A stretch of DNA of 64,000 bases from Edaphochlamys debaryana. Lineage: Eukaryota; Chlorophyta; Chlorophyceae; Chlamydomonadales. The DNA lies in the NCBI GenBank assembly GCA_016858145.1, contig JAEHOE010000227.1, forward strand, positions 1-64,000, given 5' to 3'. A program made the translations under genes and the position numbers. The first letter of the stretch is position 1, and every line of letters begins with the position of its first letter. Shown here piece after piece: positions 21,690-32,952 of this stretch. The notes below the pieces were generated by a model. The model was not told the DNA's origin. It saw only the letters and a list, made by a program, of their open reading frames with translations, and did no database searches.

Positions 21690-23754
21690 GGGGCGGGGCC
21701 GGGGGAAAGGAGTCGGGGGCGCAACTGGGCGAGGGGTGGGAGCTGGAGGGACGGAGGGGCTTCCCATGGGTTGATGGGAGTGAGGGAGCGGAGTGCAGGC
21801 TGTTTCGTGGAGTGGCTGGGCTCGGGAGGGCGGGAGTGCAGCAGGGGGGGGCGGGGGTCGGGGCCTCGGGGTCGGGGGGCGGGCTGGAGTGGTCGTGGCT
21901 GACGGGTTGCGCAGGAGCGCTGTGGCTGCTTGGGGAATGTTGCTGTTGACATCACTGTATTTTGCGCAAGCGTGGGACCTGCTGACTGATTCTATCTGGA
22001 CGGGGCGGGGGCCTTGGACTGACCGTGCGAATGAGGAGTTGAGCGGCCTGTGCAGGACGGTCATGGGCTATTGGTAAGACGAGGATGGGTCACGGCCTCG
22101 CGGGCTGTTGGCGCTCTGTAGTAAGCGGCGGAGCGGAGGTGTGGGGGCCGGAGCGTCGCTAGCGAGCAAGAGCGATGTGCGCGACCTACCCCCACAGCTC
22201 GGGGGATGGGCTCGTGGGCCGGAGCTGCGATGCCGTGCACCTTTGCTCCGTGTGCGGAGTCCAGCCAACCCAGGGTCAGGAGCTGATTTCTCAAACTTCC
22301 GCGTTTCGGAACGCAGCATGCAAGGGTTGCCAGACTGCCAGTCCAGCCAACCCAAGGTCATCAAAGGGCATTGGCACTTTCGTAACCCAACCTGGGCGGT
22401 TGAGTAGCCGCGCCGTGAACCCGGTCACTCTCCACCGGTTGGTTCTCATATTTGCGGCTCAGCGGCCAAGCGAGAGAGCGTGGCCGCAGGCGTCGAACAG
22501 TGCGGCATCCTGCCAAAACGTCGGCACGCCGTTCGCCAAGAGCAATGGCAGGTAGCGCAGGATAGAAAATGCTTCGTTGTGGAGAAGCCCGCGGTCGGCA
22601 CCCGGTCACACTGAGCTGCGCAGAAATCACGACAGACGGTCACTGAGCAGGACTGCCGCCCCACATGACAACCGCCCCGCGTGAGCCGCGTGCTCTTGCC
22701 GTTGCCACTACTCATACTCTCGTCGGCCCCAACGGCTGGCAAGGGGCGCTTGAGCGGCAAAGGCCAATACTCCACCCGCTACACGGCGCTGCGACCTCCT
22801 TCCGGGGCATTACCCTTAGCTACCTGTTGTTTGACACAAGAGCAGTTAGGCTGTTTACGGCGCTCGCGACACGACCTCGGAAACCGACGTCGCGAGTTCT
22901 TTCTCTGCCGCTCGGCCCGCGACGCACGCTCCCCGTGACCTAGACGCTTAGCAGTGCAGACAGAATGACGGAAACACAGCTGGACGCTCCTCACGAGAAA
23001 GTCGTCGTGAATCCACTCCACTTGGCGCCCGTTCCGCCACGAAAGGGTCACCCCGCGCTCGCGGCAGTCGAGGACGATGAAAGCGTGACGCCCGCAGGGT
23101 CGGCCACGCGACCCGTGTCGCAGTATGCGGACTCGGCTCATGGCGGAGAGCGCCTCAGCGACGGTCGCAAGTCAAACGGGGGCTCGCAGCCTCCGTCCAA
23201 GGCCAGCTCGATACGACGCAGGTGTGTGGGCTGCGGCCGGGAACAAGGCGTTGCCGTCGAGCGAGGTCCTTGCCGCGCCTTCCGGGACGCTCTCGCAAAC
23301 CGTCCCCTGCCTCGGTCCGGGCACTATCCACGGCACCCCCCCTGCCTGCTCCCGGACCCCCCGACGCACCCTTGCTGCAGCCCTCGCCCACAGCCTGCCC
23401 CCGCTGCAGATCCGTCGTAGATCCCACTAGTTCACCGCGCTTACGGCCGATCGGTGCCGACTGTCCCCCTCTCGTGTCCCCGGCGTACTTGTGTCGCCCC
23501 CGGCTCCCTGCGTCCAACCCGTCTCGGCCTCCTCTGCGCAGCACCGCCCATGCCCCCTCCTCCCCTCCTCCCCTGCTCCTTGGCCTTTCCTCGCAAGAAA
23601 CCTGCCCAATAAGCCTGCAGATCGCACCACTGCCTGCTCAGCTCGCTGCCCCCTTGCTCCCCCTACCGCCTCGCCCCAGCCCCACCCAAGCTGGTGCTCT
23701 GTTCATCTGCCCGCCTCGTCCCCCATCCTCACCCCCGCTTCTGCTCATCCCGGC
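21690..23754. other. Intergenic, no gene recognised
   Basis: This lies between the coiled-coil gene and the kinase gene. About 21900-23000 is less GC-rich and shows no open frame with family features. 23031-23515 is one copy of a segment duplicated at 32953-33447. The remainder, 23516-23754, is pyrimidine-rich and is probably the kinase 5' UTR or an upstream intron. Confidence 0.5.
23031..23515 (+). repeat. Duplicated ~490-bp segment, copy A
   Basis: It aligns along its full length with 32953-33447 in the same orientation, with scattered substitutions and a few small indels; both share, for example, TCGAGGACGATGAAAGC and TGTCCCCCTCTCGTGTCCCC. It has no convincing gene. One minus-strand frame reads SAMSRVRIL, vaguely LRR-like, so it could be the remnant of a lost F-box/LRR gene or its promoter. 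Confidence 0.85.
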
Positions 23755-26700
23755 ATGCCCTTTGCAACGAACAACCCAGCCTTCTCCTGCTCATCCACCC
23801 ATGCCCCTACCCCCCTCCTCAACCCCAGCTTCAAAGACGTGGGGAACCAAGTGCGTCTGTCCACCCGAGTGTCCAAGGTGCGGCCCGTGTGTGGGGGGGG
23901 GGGAGAGGGGCAAGGAAAGGGTGGCAGGGAAACAGGGGCTGGGAGAGTACAATGGCGTTAGGGAAACAGGGGCTGTCCACCCGGGTGTCGGAGGCGCGGA
24001 GGGGGGGGGGCAGGGGGGCAGGGGGATGGGGGAAAGAGGGGCGGACAGGAAAGGGTGATGGGCGAAGAGGGGCCGGCGGAGGGTGTCAAGGAGAGAGGGG
24101 CTGGGAGACAGCAATGGCGGTAGGGGAAGGGGGGCAGGAAAGGGTGATAGGGCAAGAGGGGCTGGAGTGGGCGATAGGGCTGGCGGCGATGGCCGGCGGA
24201 ATGGGATTCTCGGTTGAGCGGGCGGGGGCCGGGGGTTGTGGACAGCGCAGCGCAGGCCGACAGCCCGGGGCGGCTTCCCCTTGGGCCGCCTGTCCCTCGG
24301 CTACCCCCGCACGCTGCACCCACCCAGCAGCCCTTCACTGACCACACACACACACCTCGGTCCCCCCCACGGATCTCAACACACCCCTCCTGAACCCCCC
24401 CCTCCCTCCCCAGGGCTTCAACACCCTCCGGGACATGGGCAACTCGGATAACGTCATCCAGGTGCGGAGGGGTGCGGGGGCGGGGGATGGGGTGGGGGGC
24501 TGAGGGGGAAGCCACCGGGCCCCACCGGGCCCCACCGGGCCCCACCGAGGCCCAACCAGGACACTTTGTGAAGCTCTGGATGCATCTCCCATGTGCTGAA
24601 GGGCGTGTGCCTGGGGTACCGTACCATACGGCTCTGGCGTGAGGGGCAGGCGCGCTGTGTGGGAAGCTCAGGGGCGTACAGGTCACTGGTGCAGCTCACC
24701 CCTACAGCTCGCGCTGTGCACCTGAGGGCCAGGGGTGGGGGTAGGCCGGGGCGGGTGGGCACTGCGTGCCACTCGGGGGACCCCGGCAGCCGCGCAGGCA
24801 CGGGCCCAGTCACGCACCCCCTGGCCAGCCACCCCCTGCTCCCATCACCCCTCCTGACGCGATCCCCCTCAGCAACAAACACCGCCGACTCCACGCACCG
24901 TGTGATCGGGCCCGGTGGCTAGCGCTCATCCCGGCAGCGGGAGACTGGCTATGCTCACCGGTTCGCCCCTTGTTCCCTTCTCACCTCTTCCCCGCCGCCG
25001 CCCCATCCATCCCCCCCCTCAGACCTCGGAGCTCAAGACCGTGCGGCGCCTGGGCGAGGGCGCATTCGCGGTGAGGGTGGGGTGGTGGGATGAGTACTGC
25101 GGAGCGGGGGAGGGGCACGGGCAAAGCCAGGTAGGTGTACTGGGGTTGCGATCGGCCGGGGCACATGGTATGCATCGGGCTGCATTGGGGCAAGAAACTG
25201 CGCTGGGCTTCCCTGGAGCTGGCGGCAGAAGAACTGTCGGCTGGAGGTGCTGACCCCCCGGGACTCACCTCCCCGCCGACCCCTCCACCCCCGTCACCCC
25301 AGCAACGGTATGCTTCTCTGGCGCAGGCGACGAGATCCCGCTCAGCTCCTAACACCCCCCTTGTTAATCCCCCGCTCCCGTGGTGGAGGAGGCCAACTAA
25401 ACCCCCTCGCCCCTCGCCCCTCGCCCCTCGCCCCTCGCCCCTCGCCCCTCGCCCCTCGCCCCTCGCCCCTCGCCCCTCGCCCCTCGCCCCTCGCCCCTCG
25501 CCCCTCGCCCCTCGCCCCTCGCCCCTCGCCCCTCGCCCCTCGCCCCTCGCCCCTCGCCCTCGCCCCTCGCCCCTCGCCCCTCGCCCTCGCCCCTCGCCCC
25601 TCGCCCCTCGCCCCATATCCCCCCTGACCCTTCCCCTGACCCCCCGACCCTCCCCCTGACCCCTGACCCCCTCAGGTGGTGGAGGAGGCCATCTACACCC
25701 CCGAGGAGCCCCTAGCCCCCTCCAACACCGCCACAACCGCCAACGGCCTGTCCAAGTACGGAGCGGACGCCCCGGCCGGGCCCCCCGCCGGCCGCGTGGT
25801 GGCGGTCAAGCGCCTCAAACCCGAGATCGTCAACCACCAGGTACGACACCGTACGGCACGGTACGGCATGCTGTGTCGGCATGCCGTGACAGCTGCTTCG
25901 TCCGCCTGCACCCGCCTGCCACTCTCCGTCGCCGGAACGCTGGCTCCGCTCGAACGCTCCCTCCTGGCCAGCGTGTAACCCCTCCCCCCACGAACACCTC
26001 CTTTACCCCCTCCTCCCCCCCGCAAAGGGCGACCTGGAGTCCTTCATGAACGCCCAGTCCTGTCCCCCCCTCCTCCCAACCCCCCCCCCCCCACGTGTCC
26101 CCCCTCCCCCCTCCCCCCCCTGTCAGGGCGACCTGGAGTCCTTCATGAACGAGGTGTCGGTGCAGCGCAAGCTGGCCAACAAGTGAGGGGGAGGGGGGAG
26201 AGGGGTGGACCAAGGCGGCGAAGTTGTTGCGCGGGACGGAGCGCGGAGTGCGGAGTGCCGGTGCCGGAGGCGGGCTCGGTGGAGGGGCACAGCCATGTGG
26301 CGCTCCTGGCCCCCACCCGAGTTCCCCCCCCCCTCACACACACTCCCGCCCCCTTCCCCCCCAAGGCGCATTGTGGAGTGCAGCCCTGTTACCCCCACCC
26401 GCCACACTCAATCGCGCTCCTCCTGACTGTAATCCCCGACCTCAACCCGCCCCCCCCCCTCCCCCCCCCTACCCCCCCCCTAATAGGCGCATTGTGGAGT
26501 ACATCGGTGTGGGGTCCACGGATGCGTCCAGCGAGGAGGCGCGGAGGCGCACCATGTTCCTGGTGCAGGGTGAGGGGGGGGGGCGGGGGCGAGGGGAGGC
26601 GGGGGGGAGGGGAGGCGGGGGGAAGGGAGGGGGGAATGAGCGGGTGCAGGGTCAGGGAGGGGAGGAGGGCTGTTGTTGACTGAGCGGGATTGCGTCGTCT

Positions 26701-29700
26701 GCGCCGGGGAAGCATCGCCTGACAGGAAACGCAGCTGATGAAGAGACAGTGGGTGGGAGAGGGGGGGAGAAGAGGGGGGTCATTGCGCTGAGAGGTCTCC
26801 CGCAGGAGGGGCGGGCTCGAGGGGCGGGTGGGGGGCGGCTAGTGACGAGGGCAACCCCTCAACCTCTCCTCTCTCCGCCCCAGAGATCGACCGGGGCACC
26901 CTCTCCCTCCCTCTATCAGCCCCGGCCCCTCCCCGTTCCTCCCTTGCTCCAGCTTCAAAGACCCTTGCTCTCCCCCCTTCCTCTTGCCTCCCCGCCCCCT
27001 CCCCCCCCCAGAGTTCATGGACGGCGGCACGCCCCTCTTCACTCTGTAACCCCCAGCCCCACCTCCTCCCTCTCATCTTTTTCCCTCCTCTTCCCACCTC
27101 CTTTTGCCTGCCCCCTAAACCCCTGAACCTTTCCCCCCTCCCTCCTCCCCCCCCAGAGTTCATGGACGGCGGCACCCTGAAGCGCGTGGTGAGCCGTCAG
27201 ATGGTGGAGGTGACCCGGCAGGTGTACACCACCGGGGATGCGTTCCGCTGGGCGCTGCACGTGGCGGAGGGTGAGCGGGCGTGTGTGGGTGGGGGGTTGG
27301 GAGGGGGAGGGAGAGGGAGGTGGGGGGAAGGGAGGGAGAGGGAGGGAGGGGGAGGGAGGGAAGGGGAGGGAGGGAGGGAGGGAGGGAGGGAGGGAGGGAG
27401 AGGGAGGGAGGGGGAGGGAGGGAGGGGGAGGGAGGGAGGGTTGGGTGATGGAGGGGGAGGACGGTAGGGAGGGGGAGGGAGGGAGGGAGGGGGAGGACGG
27501 TAGGCAGGGGGAGGGAGAGGGAGGGGGAGGGAGGGAGAGGGAGGGAGGTTGGGTGGTGGAGGGGGGCTCGCTGTCGCCGGCCTTGATTCGTTGGGCTGCG
27601 GAGGTGGGGGGGGGGCAGAAGGGGCGGGGCGGAGGAGTACAGCTCCTTTGGGGGCGGATGCGCCCGCGGCACCACCGAGCTGCCCCCACGACCCTGCCCC
27701 CGCCCTTCCCTCCCTCTCGACCCCCCAGGCCTGGAGTACCTGCACTCGGCGCGCCCCGTGGTGCGTGGGGCTTCGTTGGCGGGGGGAGGGGCAACAGGGC
27801 ACTGACGGAGGGGATAGGAGCGGAAAACGCTGGGACGCCGGGCTGAGTGGGAGGAGAGAGCTCCGCGTGCTCCCCCCTTCCCTCTTTCTAACCCCCCCTC
27901 CCTCCCCCCCCTCCCTCCCCCCCCAGGTCATCCACCGGGACCTCAAGCTGGAGAACGTACTGCTCAAGGGCAGCGACCCGGCAACGGCGGAGGCCAAGAT
28001 AGCGGACTTCGTGAGCCTTTTGGGGGGGGGGGCGGGGGGGAAAGAAGGGGGAGATCGGTGGAGACGGGTGGTGTTTGGCCGTGAGAGAGCGCGACATGGC
28101 CGTCATCCATGTCATGCTCACCCCCGGTTGCCCATCAATCACCACCCCGCAACCGTCGGGGATCACCCTTAAACCCCTCACTCCCGCTCAACTTCAGACA
28201 CACACACCCTTAACCCCTCCTACCTTCCCCCCCCCCCAGGGCCTGGTGGCTCTGGTGCGACCCCGCGACCGAGGCCTGGCGGAGCGGCTGGCGGCAGCAG
28301 ACACCAGCTGCCTGCAGGTGGGGGGGGGGGAGAAAGGGGAGGGCAGGGGGTTGGGGGGAAGGGGAGGGGAAGGAGGGGGGGGGGAAGTGGGAGACGTGGG
28401 TGACAGGGGCGGAGGGAGGAGGGGGTTCAAGGGATGGGGGATAGTGACAGCGGCTGCCTGCAGGGGCGGGAGGACTGCGTGGTAGTGCGTTGTTGGAGGG
28501 GGGGGAAGGGGGTTTTGTGGCCGCGGCTGCCTGCAGGTGGGGGAGGAATGCTGGGGGCAGCAGGAAACCGGACCGTTGCCTCCCCACCATTACCACTTGC
28601 CTCCCCCTGCATCGGACTGCGCGCCTGCTGCGTGCCTGTCCTCCCCCCAACACCTCCCCCCTTCCCCTCCCTTCTGCCTAACCCCCCCCCCCCCCCCGCA
28701 GCGCTCCCAGAGCACTGTGACCCGGCGGGGCGGCGGCCTGCAGCGGCTCATGAGCACCCGGCGCAAGAAGGAGTGAGCGGGGGGGGGGCGGGGCCGGGAG
28801 ATGGTAAAGGGAGCTCAGCAGGGAGGGTGACACGCAGGCCCGTGTCAGGCGCCAGTGAAGACCCGCAAAGGGAAACCCGGCAGCGAAACCTATCCCCGAT
28901 TTAATCCGCTTCACTCGTCCCCTCCCCCTCCTCCCGCTTTCCCCTTCCACCCCCCTCTCCCCCCTGTCAGGGCCCAGACAGTGCAGGACCTGTGGGACGA
29001 GACCTTCCGACTGGCCCAGAAGGCGGCTGCGCTGGCGCCCACGCTGCCCCCCCAGGACCTGTCGGGGCGCACGGGGAGCTACATGTACATGTGAGGGGGG
29101 GGCAGGGGGGGAGGGAGGGATGAAGGCAAGGGAAGGGAAGGGAAGGGGAACCGGATTGGATTGGTCTCTCAAACTAGGATTTTGGGAGAAAGCACGAACG
29201 GAACGGAGCTTGCGGCGATCGACTGGTGCGATGTATAAACCAGGCTCCCAGGCCCTCCCCAACGTCCCACGTCACCGTTCCCTTGTCCCCTCCCAACCCT
29301 GGCCCCCTCCCAATCCTGACCCCCCCAGGGCCCCCGAGATGTACCGCAATGAGCCGTACACGGAGAAGGTGGACGTGTTCAGGTGGGGGGAGGGGGGCAA
29401 ACAGGGGGAGACGAGGAGAGAGTACTTCTTTGGGGGGGTAGTCCATCTCGACTGGCAAGTCCTGAGTGGCCAGCGCTTGCCTGTGCTGTGCCGTACTGCC
29501 GTACAAGACCGCGCGCCGCCTCACCGTACCGACGCATTCGTCTCGCCCTCTTACCTCTACCCGCCCCCGGCCCCCGCAGCTTTGGCGTCATCTTCTTTGA
29601 GCTGCTGTCCCGCTACCAAACGGTGAGGGAGAGGGAGAGGGGGGAGGAAGAGCACGGTTGGGACAAAGAGTGAAGGGCAGCGTTTATTTTGGGCAGCGAT

Positions 29701-30470
29701 AGGGGCCGAGAGCGTTGTCGACTCAATGCTGCAAATTTGCCTTGCAAACCTGCCTTGCAAAACCGTCCGCATATGCTCTCAACCCGGATGGAGCGGGGCG
29801 TGCGTCGCTGCGCGTCTCGCGCCCTGCATCCGCCTTGCGCCCTGCCCTCCCCTTCACCCTCTCCCCCACTCCCCCTTTCCCCCTCCTCCCTCTCCCCCTC
29901 CCCCCGTCCCCCCCAGGTGTGCGCCATCTCCCTGGCCGGTACGGAGGAGGAGATCGAGTCGTACGCGCACAAGGTGTCCACCGGGTACCGCCCGCCCATC
30001 CCCGAGGCATGGCCGGATGCGGTGCGGGAGCTGGTGGCGCAGTGCTGGGCGCAGGAGCCGGTGAGGGGGGCGGGAGGGGGGGAGGAGGGAACGGGGCGGA
30101 GGCTTTGGGCTTTGGGGGAAGCGCGAAGGGCAGAGGGGCGAACGGACGGGGGCAAGGAGGGGAGTGCCGTACGCCTTGGGCCGAGCCGCCCAGACCAGCC
30201 ACCCACGAGCCTTCTCCCCGCCGCACACGCCCCTCCCAACCCCTATCACCATCACCCACCACCCACCATCATCCACACACCTACCCCAACCCCAACCCCA
30301 ACCGTCCCCACCCCACCCGCACCCCCACCCCCACCCACCCCCACCCCCAGGCCCAGCGCCCCCCCATGTCCGACGTCCGTGCCCGGCTCCAGGCGCTGGT
30401 GGCGGCGGGGGTGCCGGGGGCCATGCAGGCGCTGGTGAAGGAGCCCCTGTGCGGCTGCGTCATCTGCTGA
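23755..30470 (+). CDS. TKL-type protein kinase with C-terminal CAAX-like motif
   Basis: Sixteen exons in phase give 460 residues: 23755-23877, 24414-24461, 25023-25070, 25676-25840, 26127-26182, 26487-26569, 27157-27270, 27729-27760, 27927-28010, 28240-28317, 28702-28772, 28971-29090, 29329-29382, 29580-29622, 29917-30060 and 30351-30470. Kinase landmarks: Gly loop GEGAFA (68-73), VVAVK with Lys118, probable helix-C Glu137, HRDLKLEN with Asp228, DFG (250-252, split by an intron), APE (342-344) and DVFSFGVIFFELL. The HRDLK loop predicts Ser/Thr activity; overall it resembles plant/algal Raf-like TKL kinases. The activation segment is long, about 95 residues from DFG to APE, with a basic stretch STRRKK. 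The protein ends GCVIC, a potential prenylation site. The first exon is the least certain; an upstream start is possible. Introns contain several duplicated splice junctions. Confidence 0.85.
25403..25614 (+). repeat. (CCCCTCG)n heptamer array in kinase intron 3
   Basis: About 30 head-to-tail copies of CCCCTCG are interrupted by two shortened units near 25555 and 25583. They end about 60 bp before the exon 4 acceptor at 25675. Confidence 0.97.
27295..27560 (+). repeat. GGAGGGA-type purine minisatellite in kinase intron 7
   Basis: This is an almost pure purine tract made of GGAGG/GGAGGG units with longer repeats, for example GGAGGACGGTAGG at about 27457 and 27501. It begins about 25 bp after the exon 7 donor. 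It is very likely length-variable and G-quadruplex-prone. Confidence 0.9.
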
Positions 30471-32952
30471 GGAGGGGGGCACGGCTGCTGGGCGGCTGCG
30501 TCACCCGTTGTGGGCCGCTGCTGCTGCGCGGTCCAGGGCGCCACAAAGTGCTGTGCGGCTGCTTGGCATGCTGAGGCGCCCCTGTGTGGCTGCGTCATCT
30601 GCTGAAGGGGCGGGCCAGGGGCCCACGGATGCTTGGCGGCCGCTGTGCATGCTGGGAGCCCACAGCCGTCGGGCGCCGCAAGCGCCGAGCCCCCGAGGAG
30701 GCTTGGAGCTGAGAGGACGCGGAAGAGGCAAGGATGGGCTGGGGGCTGGACTCGAGCGGCTGCATCATCAGCTGCGGAGGAGGAGGAGGAGGAGTGGGGC
30801 GTGCTGTCCGGGCACTGACGGCCAGGCGTGGAGGGCAGCTAGCGGGCGCCCTGGACCGAGCGTTGCCGTGTGCCGAGGCCCCGGGCCGCCGGGCGGCCGG
30901 GTGCCTCCAGCGCCGAATCCCCCGGGCTCCCCCCCATCCCTGCAACGTGGGGAAAGGGGAGGGAAAGGGGTTTGGAGGTGGGGACCTCCCGGGCGGCTGG
31001 AGCGCAGGCGCAGAAGCGCGGAGGGCCGCGAGGCGACGGCCGACAGCCGGTGTCGCTTGCCCGTGTGGGCCCGGGAGGCAGCAGTGGCTGCTCCTCTGTC
31101 CCCTAGCCAGCGCCGCTGTCCGCTGGTGGGGGGCTGGGGGCGAGGCGTGGAGGGAGGGGGGGGCATGCGCGTGAGGGCGCCGTGGGTATATGGGAGAGAC
31201 CGCACAGGGGACACTCAGGGGACGCGCACGCCGCCGGTCGGCAGGGCCTGCGGGACTCTGGGGCTTGGACTGGGAGTGGTGTGCGCGTTTTGGAAGGGGG
31301 GGCTGTTGCTAGACTGGAAGTGTTGCTGGACTGAAAGGGTTACACACGTGTTCCGGTTTTCTGTGGGGGGATGCGCCGTTGGTCTGGGGACCTTCGTACG
31401 GGGTACTGGGCACCGCAAGGTTATAACCATGAATGGCGACCGAGGAACCATGCATCATCATCAACAACACACTTTTTCGGCGCGCTTGTTGCTGCGTTGC
31501 GTGGCACTTGGGTCTGCTCGTCCGGGACCGGGTGTCGACCGTCGTCGACCAGGGTTTGAACGCCATATCTTGATGTACTACGAATCTACGATGTCTGGAT
31601 GGATGGTCGACCAGCGCTGCTGCTTCTGCGGGCGCTTTGCTTGAGCCTTCGAGCTCTTCGAATCACTGCTGCATCTGTCATGCAATGCGCAAAGGCCAAA
31701 ACGTCACGGTTTAGTGCGGGACTTTGCGGTAAGTTGCAAGGCGTGGACTAGCATGAGTGAGCACGACTGTACGTGGGCGTTGCTCGGTTCGGACGACGTA
31801 CGGCACTGTTCGCCCACAACGCGTTGGGTTTCCGCTGTGATAGACGCACCTGGCAGAATGGGGCAGCTTGCTCCTCCACCATATCTGCCCCTGACAACGT
31901 TATCCACTCCCATGCGTTTGCCTCTTGCTTGCCTCTGCCCTTGTCTCTGGGCGGGGCTGGCTTTGCTGTATTTGCTTTGCTGCTTGCGGGATTTGCTTCG
32001 CGGCTTTTGGGATTTCGAGGCGGGAGGAGCCGGTCAACCGCGGCTCCTGCCTTGGGCGCTGCAGCGCCAGCCTAGGCCGGCTCTGGCTGGTACGCGCAGA
32101 CGATTGCGTGAAAAGATGACAACTTGACAAGGCCTTGGCCCTAGGGGGGCGAGACTGCGTGAGCCTGGCACCTTGGCTATCTTACCTGGCGGGTAAACCC
32201 GTCGGCGTCTATCACCGTGTGCTGAAGCCCTAGGTGCCCTATGTGACTTGTTGGAAGCTGTGGCGCGTGGTTACTCTTACAGGGGGCCTTCGGCTTCGAA
32301 TAAGCCAGGGGGGGGCTGGATTGTTTGCAGGGCTTGCTGGCGCCGCGCTCGAGCGCTCGGGCGGCGCGGTCGTTATTGTTTATCATAGGGGCAGTGCGGC
32401 TTTACAGCGAGGCGGGAGTCCCGGCTTAATAGCGCTGCACGGAACCATCCATGGCTTGGGTGGTGGTAGCCACCCTCGATGGAGGCTGGCTCTGGGCTTT
32501 GCAGCTCCATCAGAGTGGCGGGGGCAGGGACAGGTGGCAGGCGTGGCATGGGTATGCAGGGGCCGGTGGTGGCAGGGGTGCTCGGGGCGCACCGGTCATA
32601 AACGGATGGAGGTCACAGACGTACGGTAGTAGGCATGTATCGTACCGTATGGCAGTATGAGTATGGGTAAGGGGAGGCCGGAGAATACAGCAGGCACCTC
32701 CGTCCCCGCTGGGAACGTACGGGCCTGTGTGAAGGCCCGGGAAGCCCGTGCCCCATGCGCGCATGCTCCCGTCTCGTTGGAACGGAAGCTGGCTGCGTGC
32801 AAGTGCTGTGGGTCAGCGGCGGGCGTGGGGCGTGGGGCGGGTTGCGTTGTGTGCATCAATTTAGGTGTGATGGGCAGTTCGGCGCGTTGCACTTGATCTG
32901 TTGCTTGGTGTAACATCGGATGGGGGGCGTGGACAGACAGGGTCCCATCAAT
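30471..32952. other. Intergenic after the kinase gene; no gene recognised
   Basis: The first part (30471-30800) carries degenerate repeats of the kinase's last codons and is presumably its 3' UTR. An open frame from 30508 to 31644 looks composition-driven, shows no family features and overlaps those repeats, so I do not call it. From about 31300 on the DNA is less GC-rich, without coding or RNA features I can support. Confidence 0.5.

Noticed and set aside
21793..22077. Possible extra last exon of the coiled-coil gene with a hydrophobic stretch
   Set aside because: It is phase-compatible with a GTGAGG donor overlapping the stop, but without transcript evidence the simple stop at 21689 is preferred.
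22965..23420. Open frame across the duplicated segment copy A
   Set aside because: The frame is not preserved in the other copy (small indels between them) and no family features appear; treated as a noncoding duplication.
25135..25659. Open frames encoding (PLAPRPS)n or PSPLAPR repeats
   Set aside because: They are translations of the CCCCTCG heptamer array in a kinase intron.
30276..30350. CCCCAA/CCCCAC repeats resembling a telomeric tract
   Set aside because: They lie in the last kinase intron next to the acceptor, are irregular, and do not match the green-algal TTTTAGGG or TTTAGGG telomere repeat.
30508..31644. Plus-strand 378-residue open frame after the kinase gene
   Set aside because: It begins inside repeats of the kinase's own last codons, has no recognisable domain, and its composition follows the local GC content.
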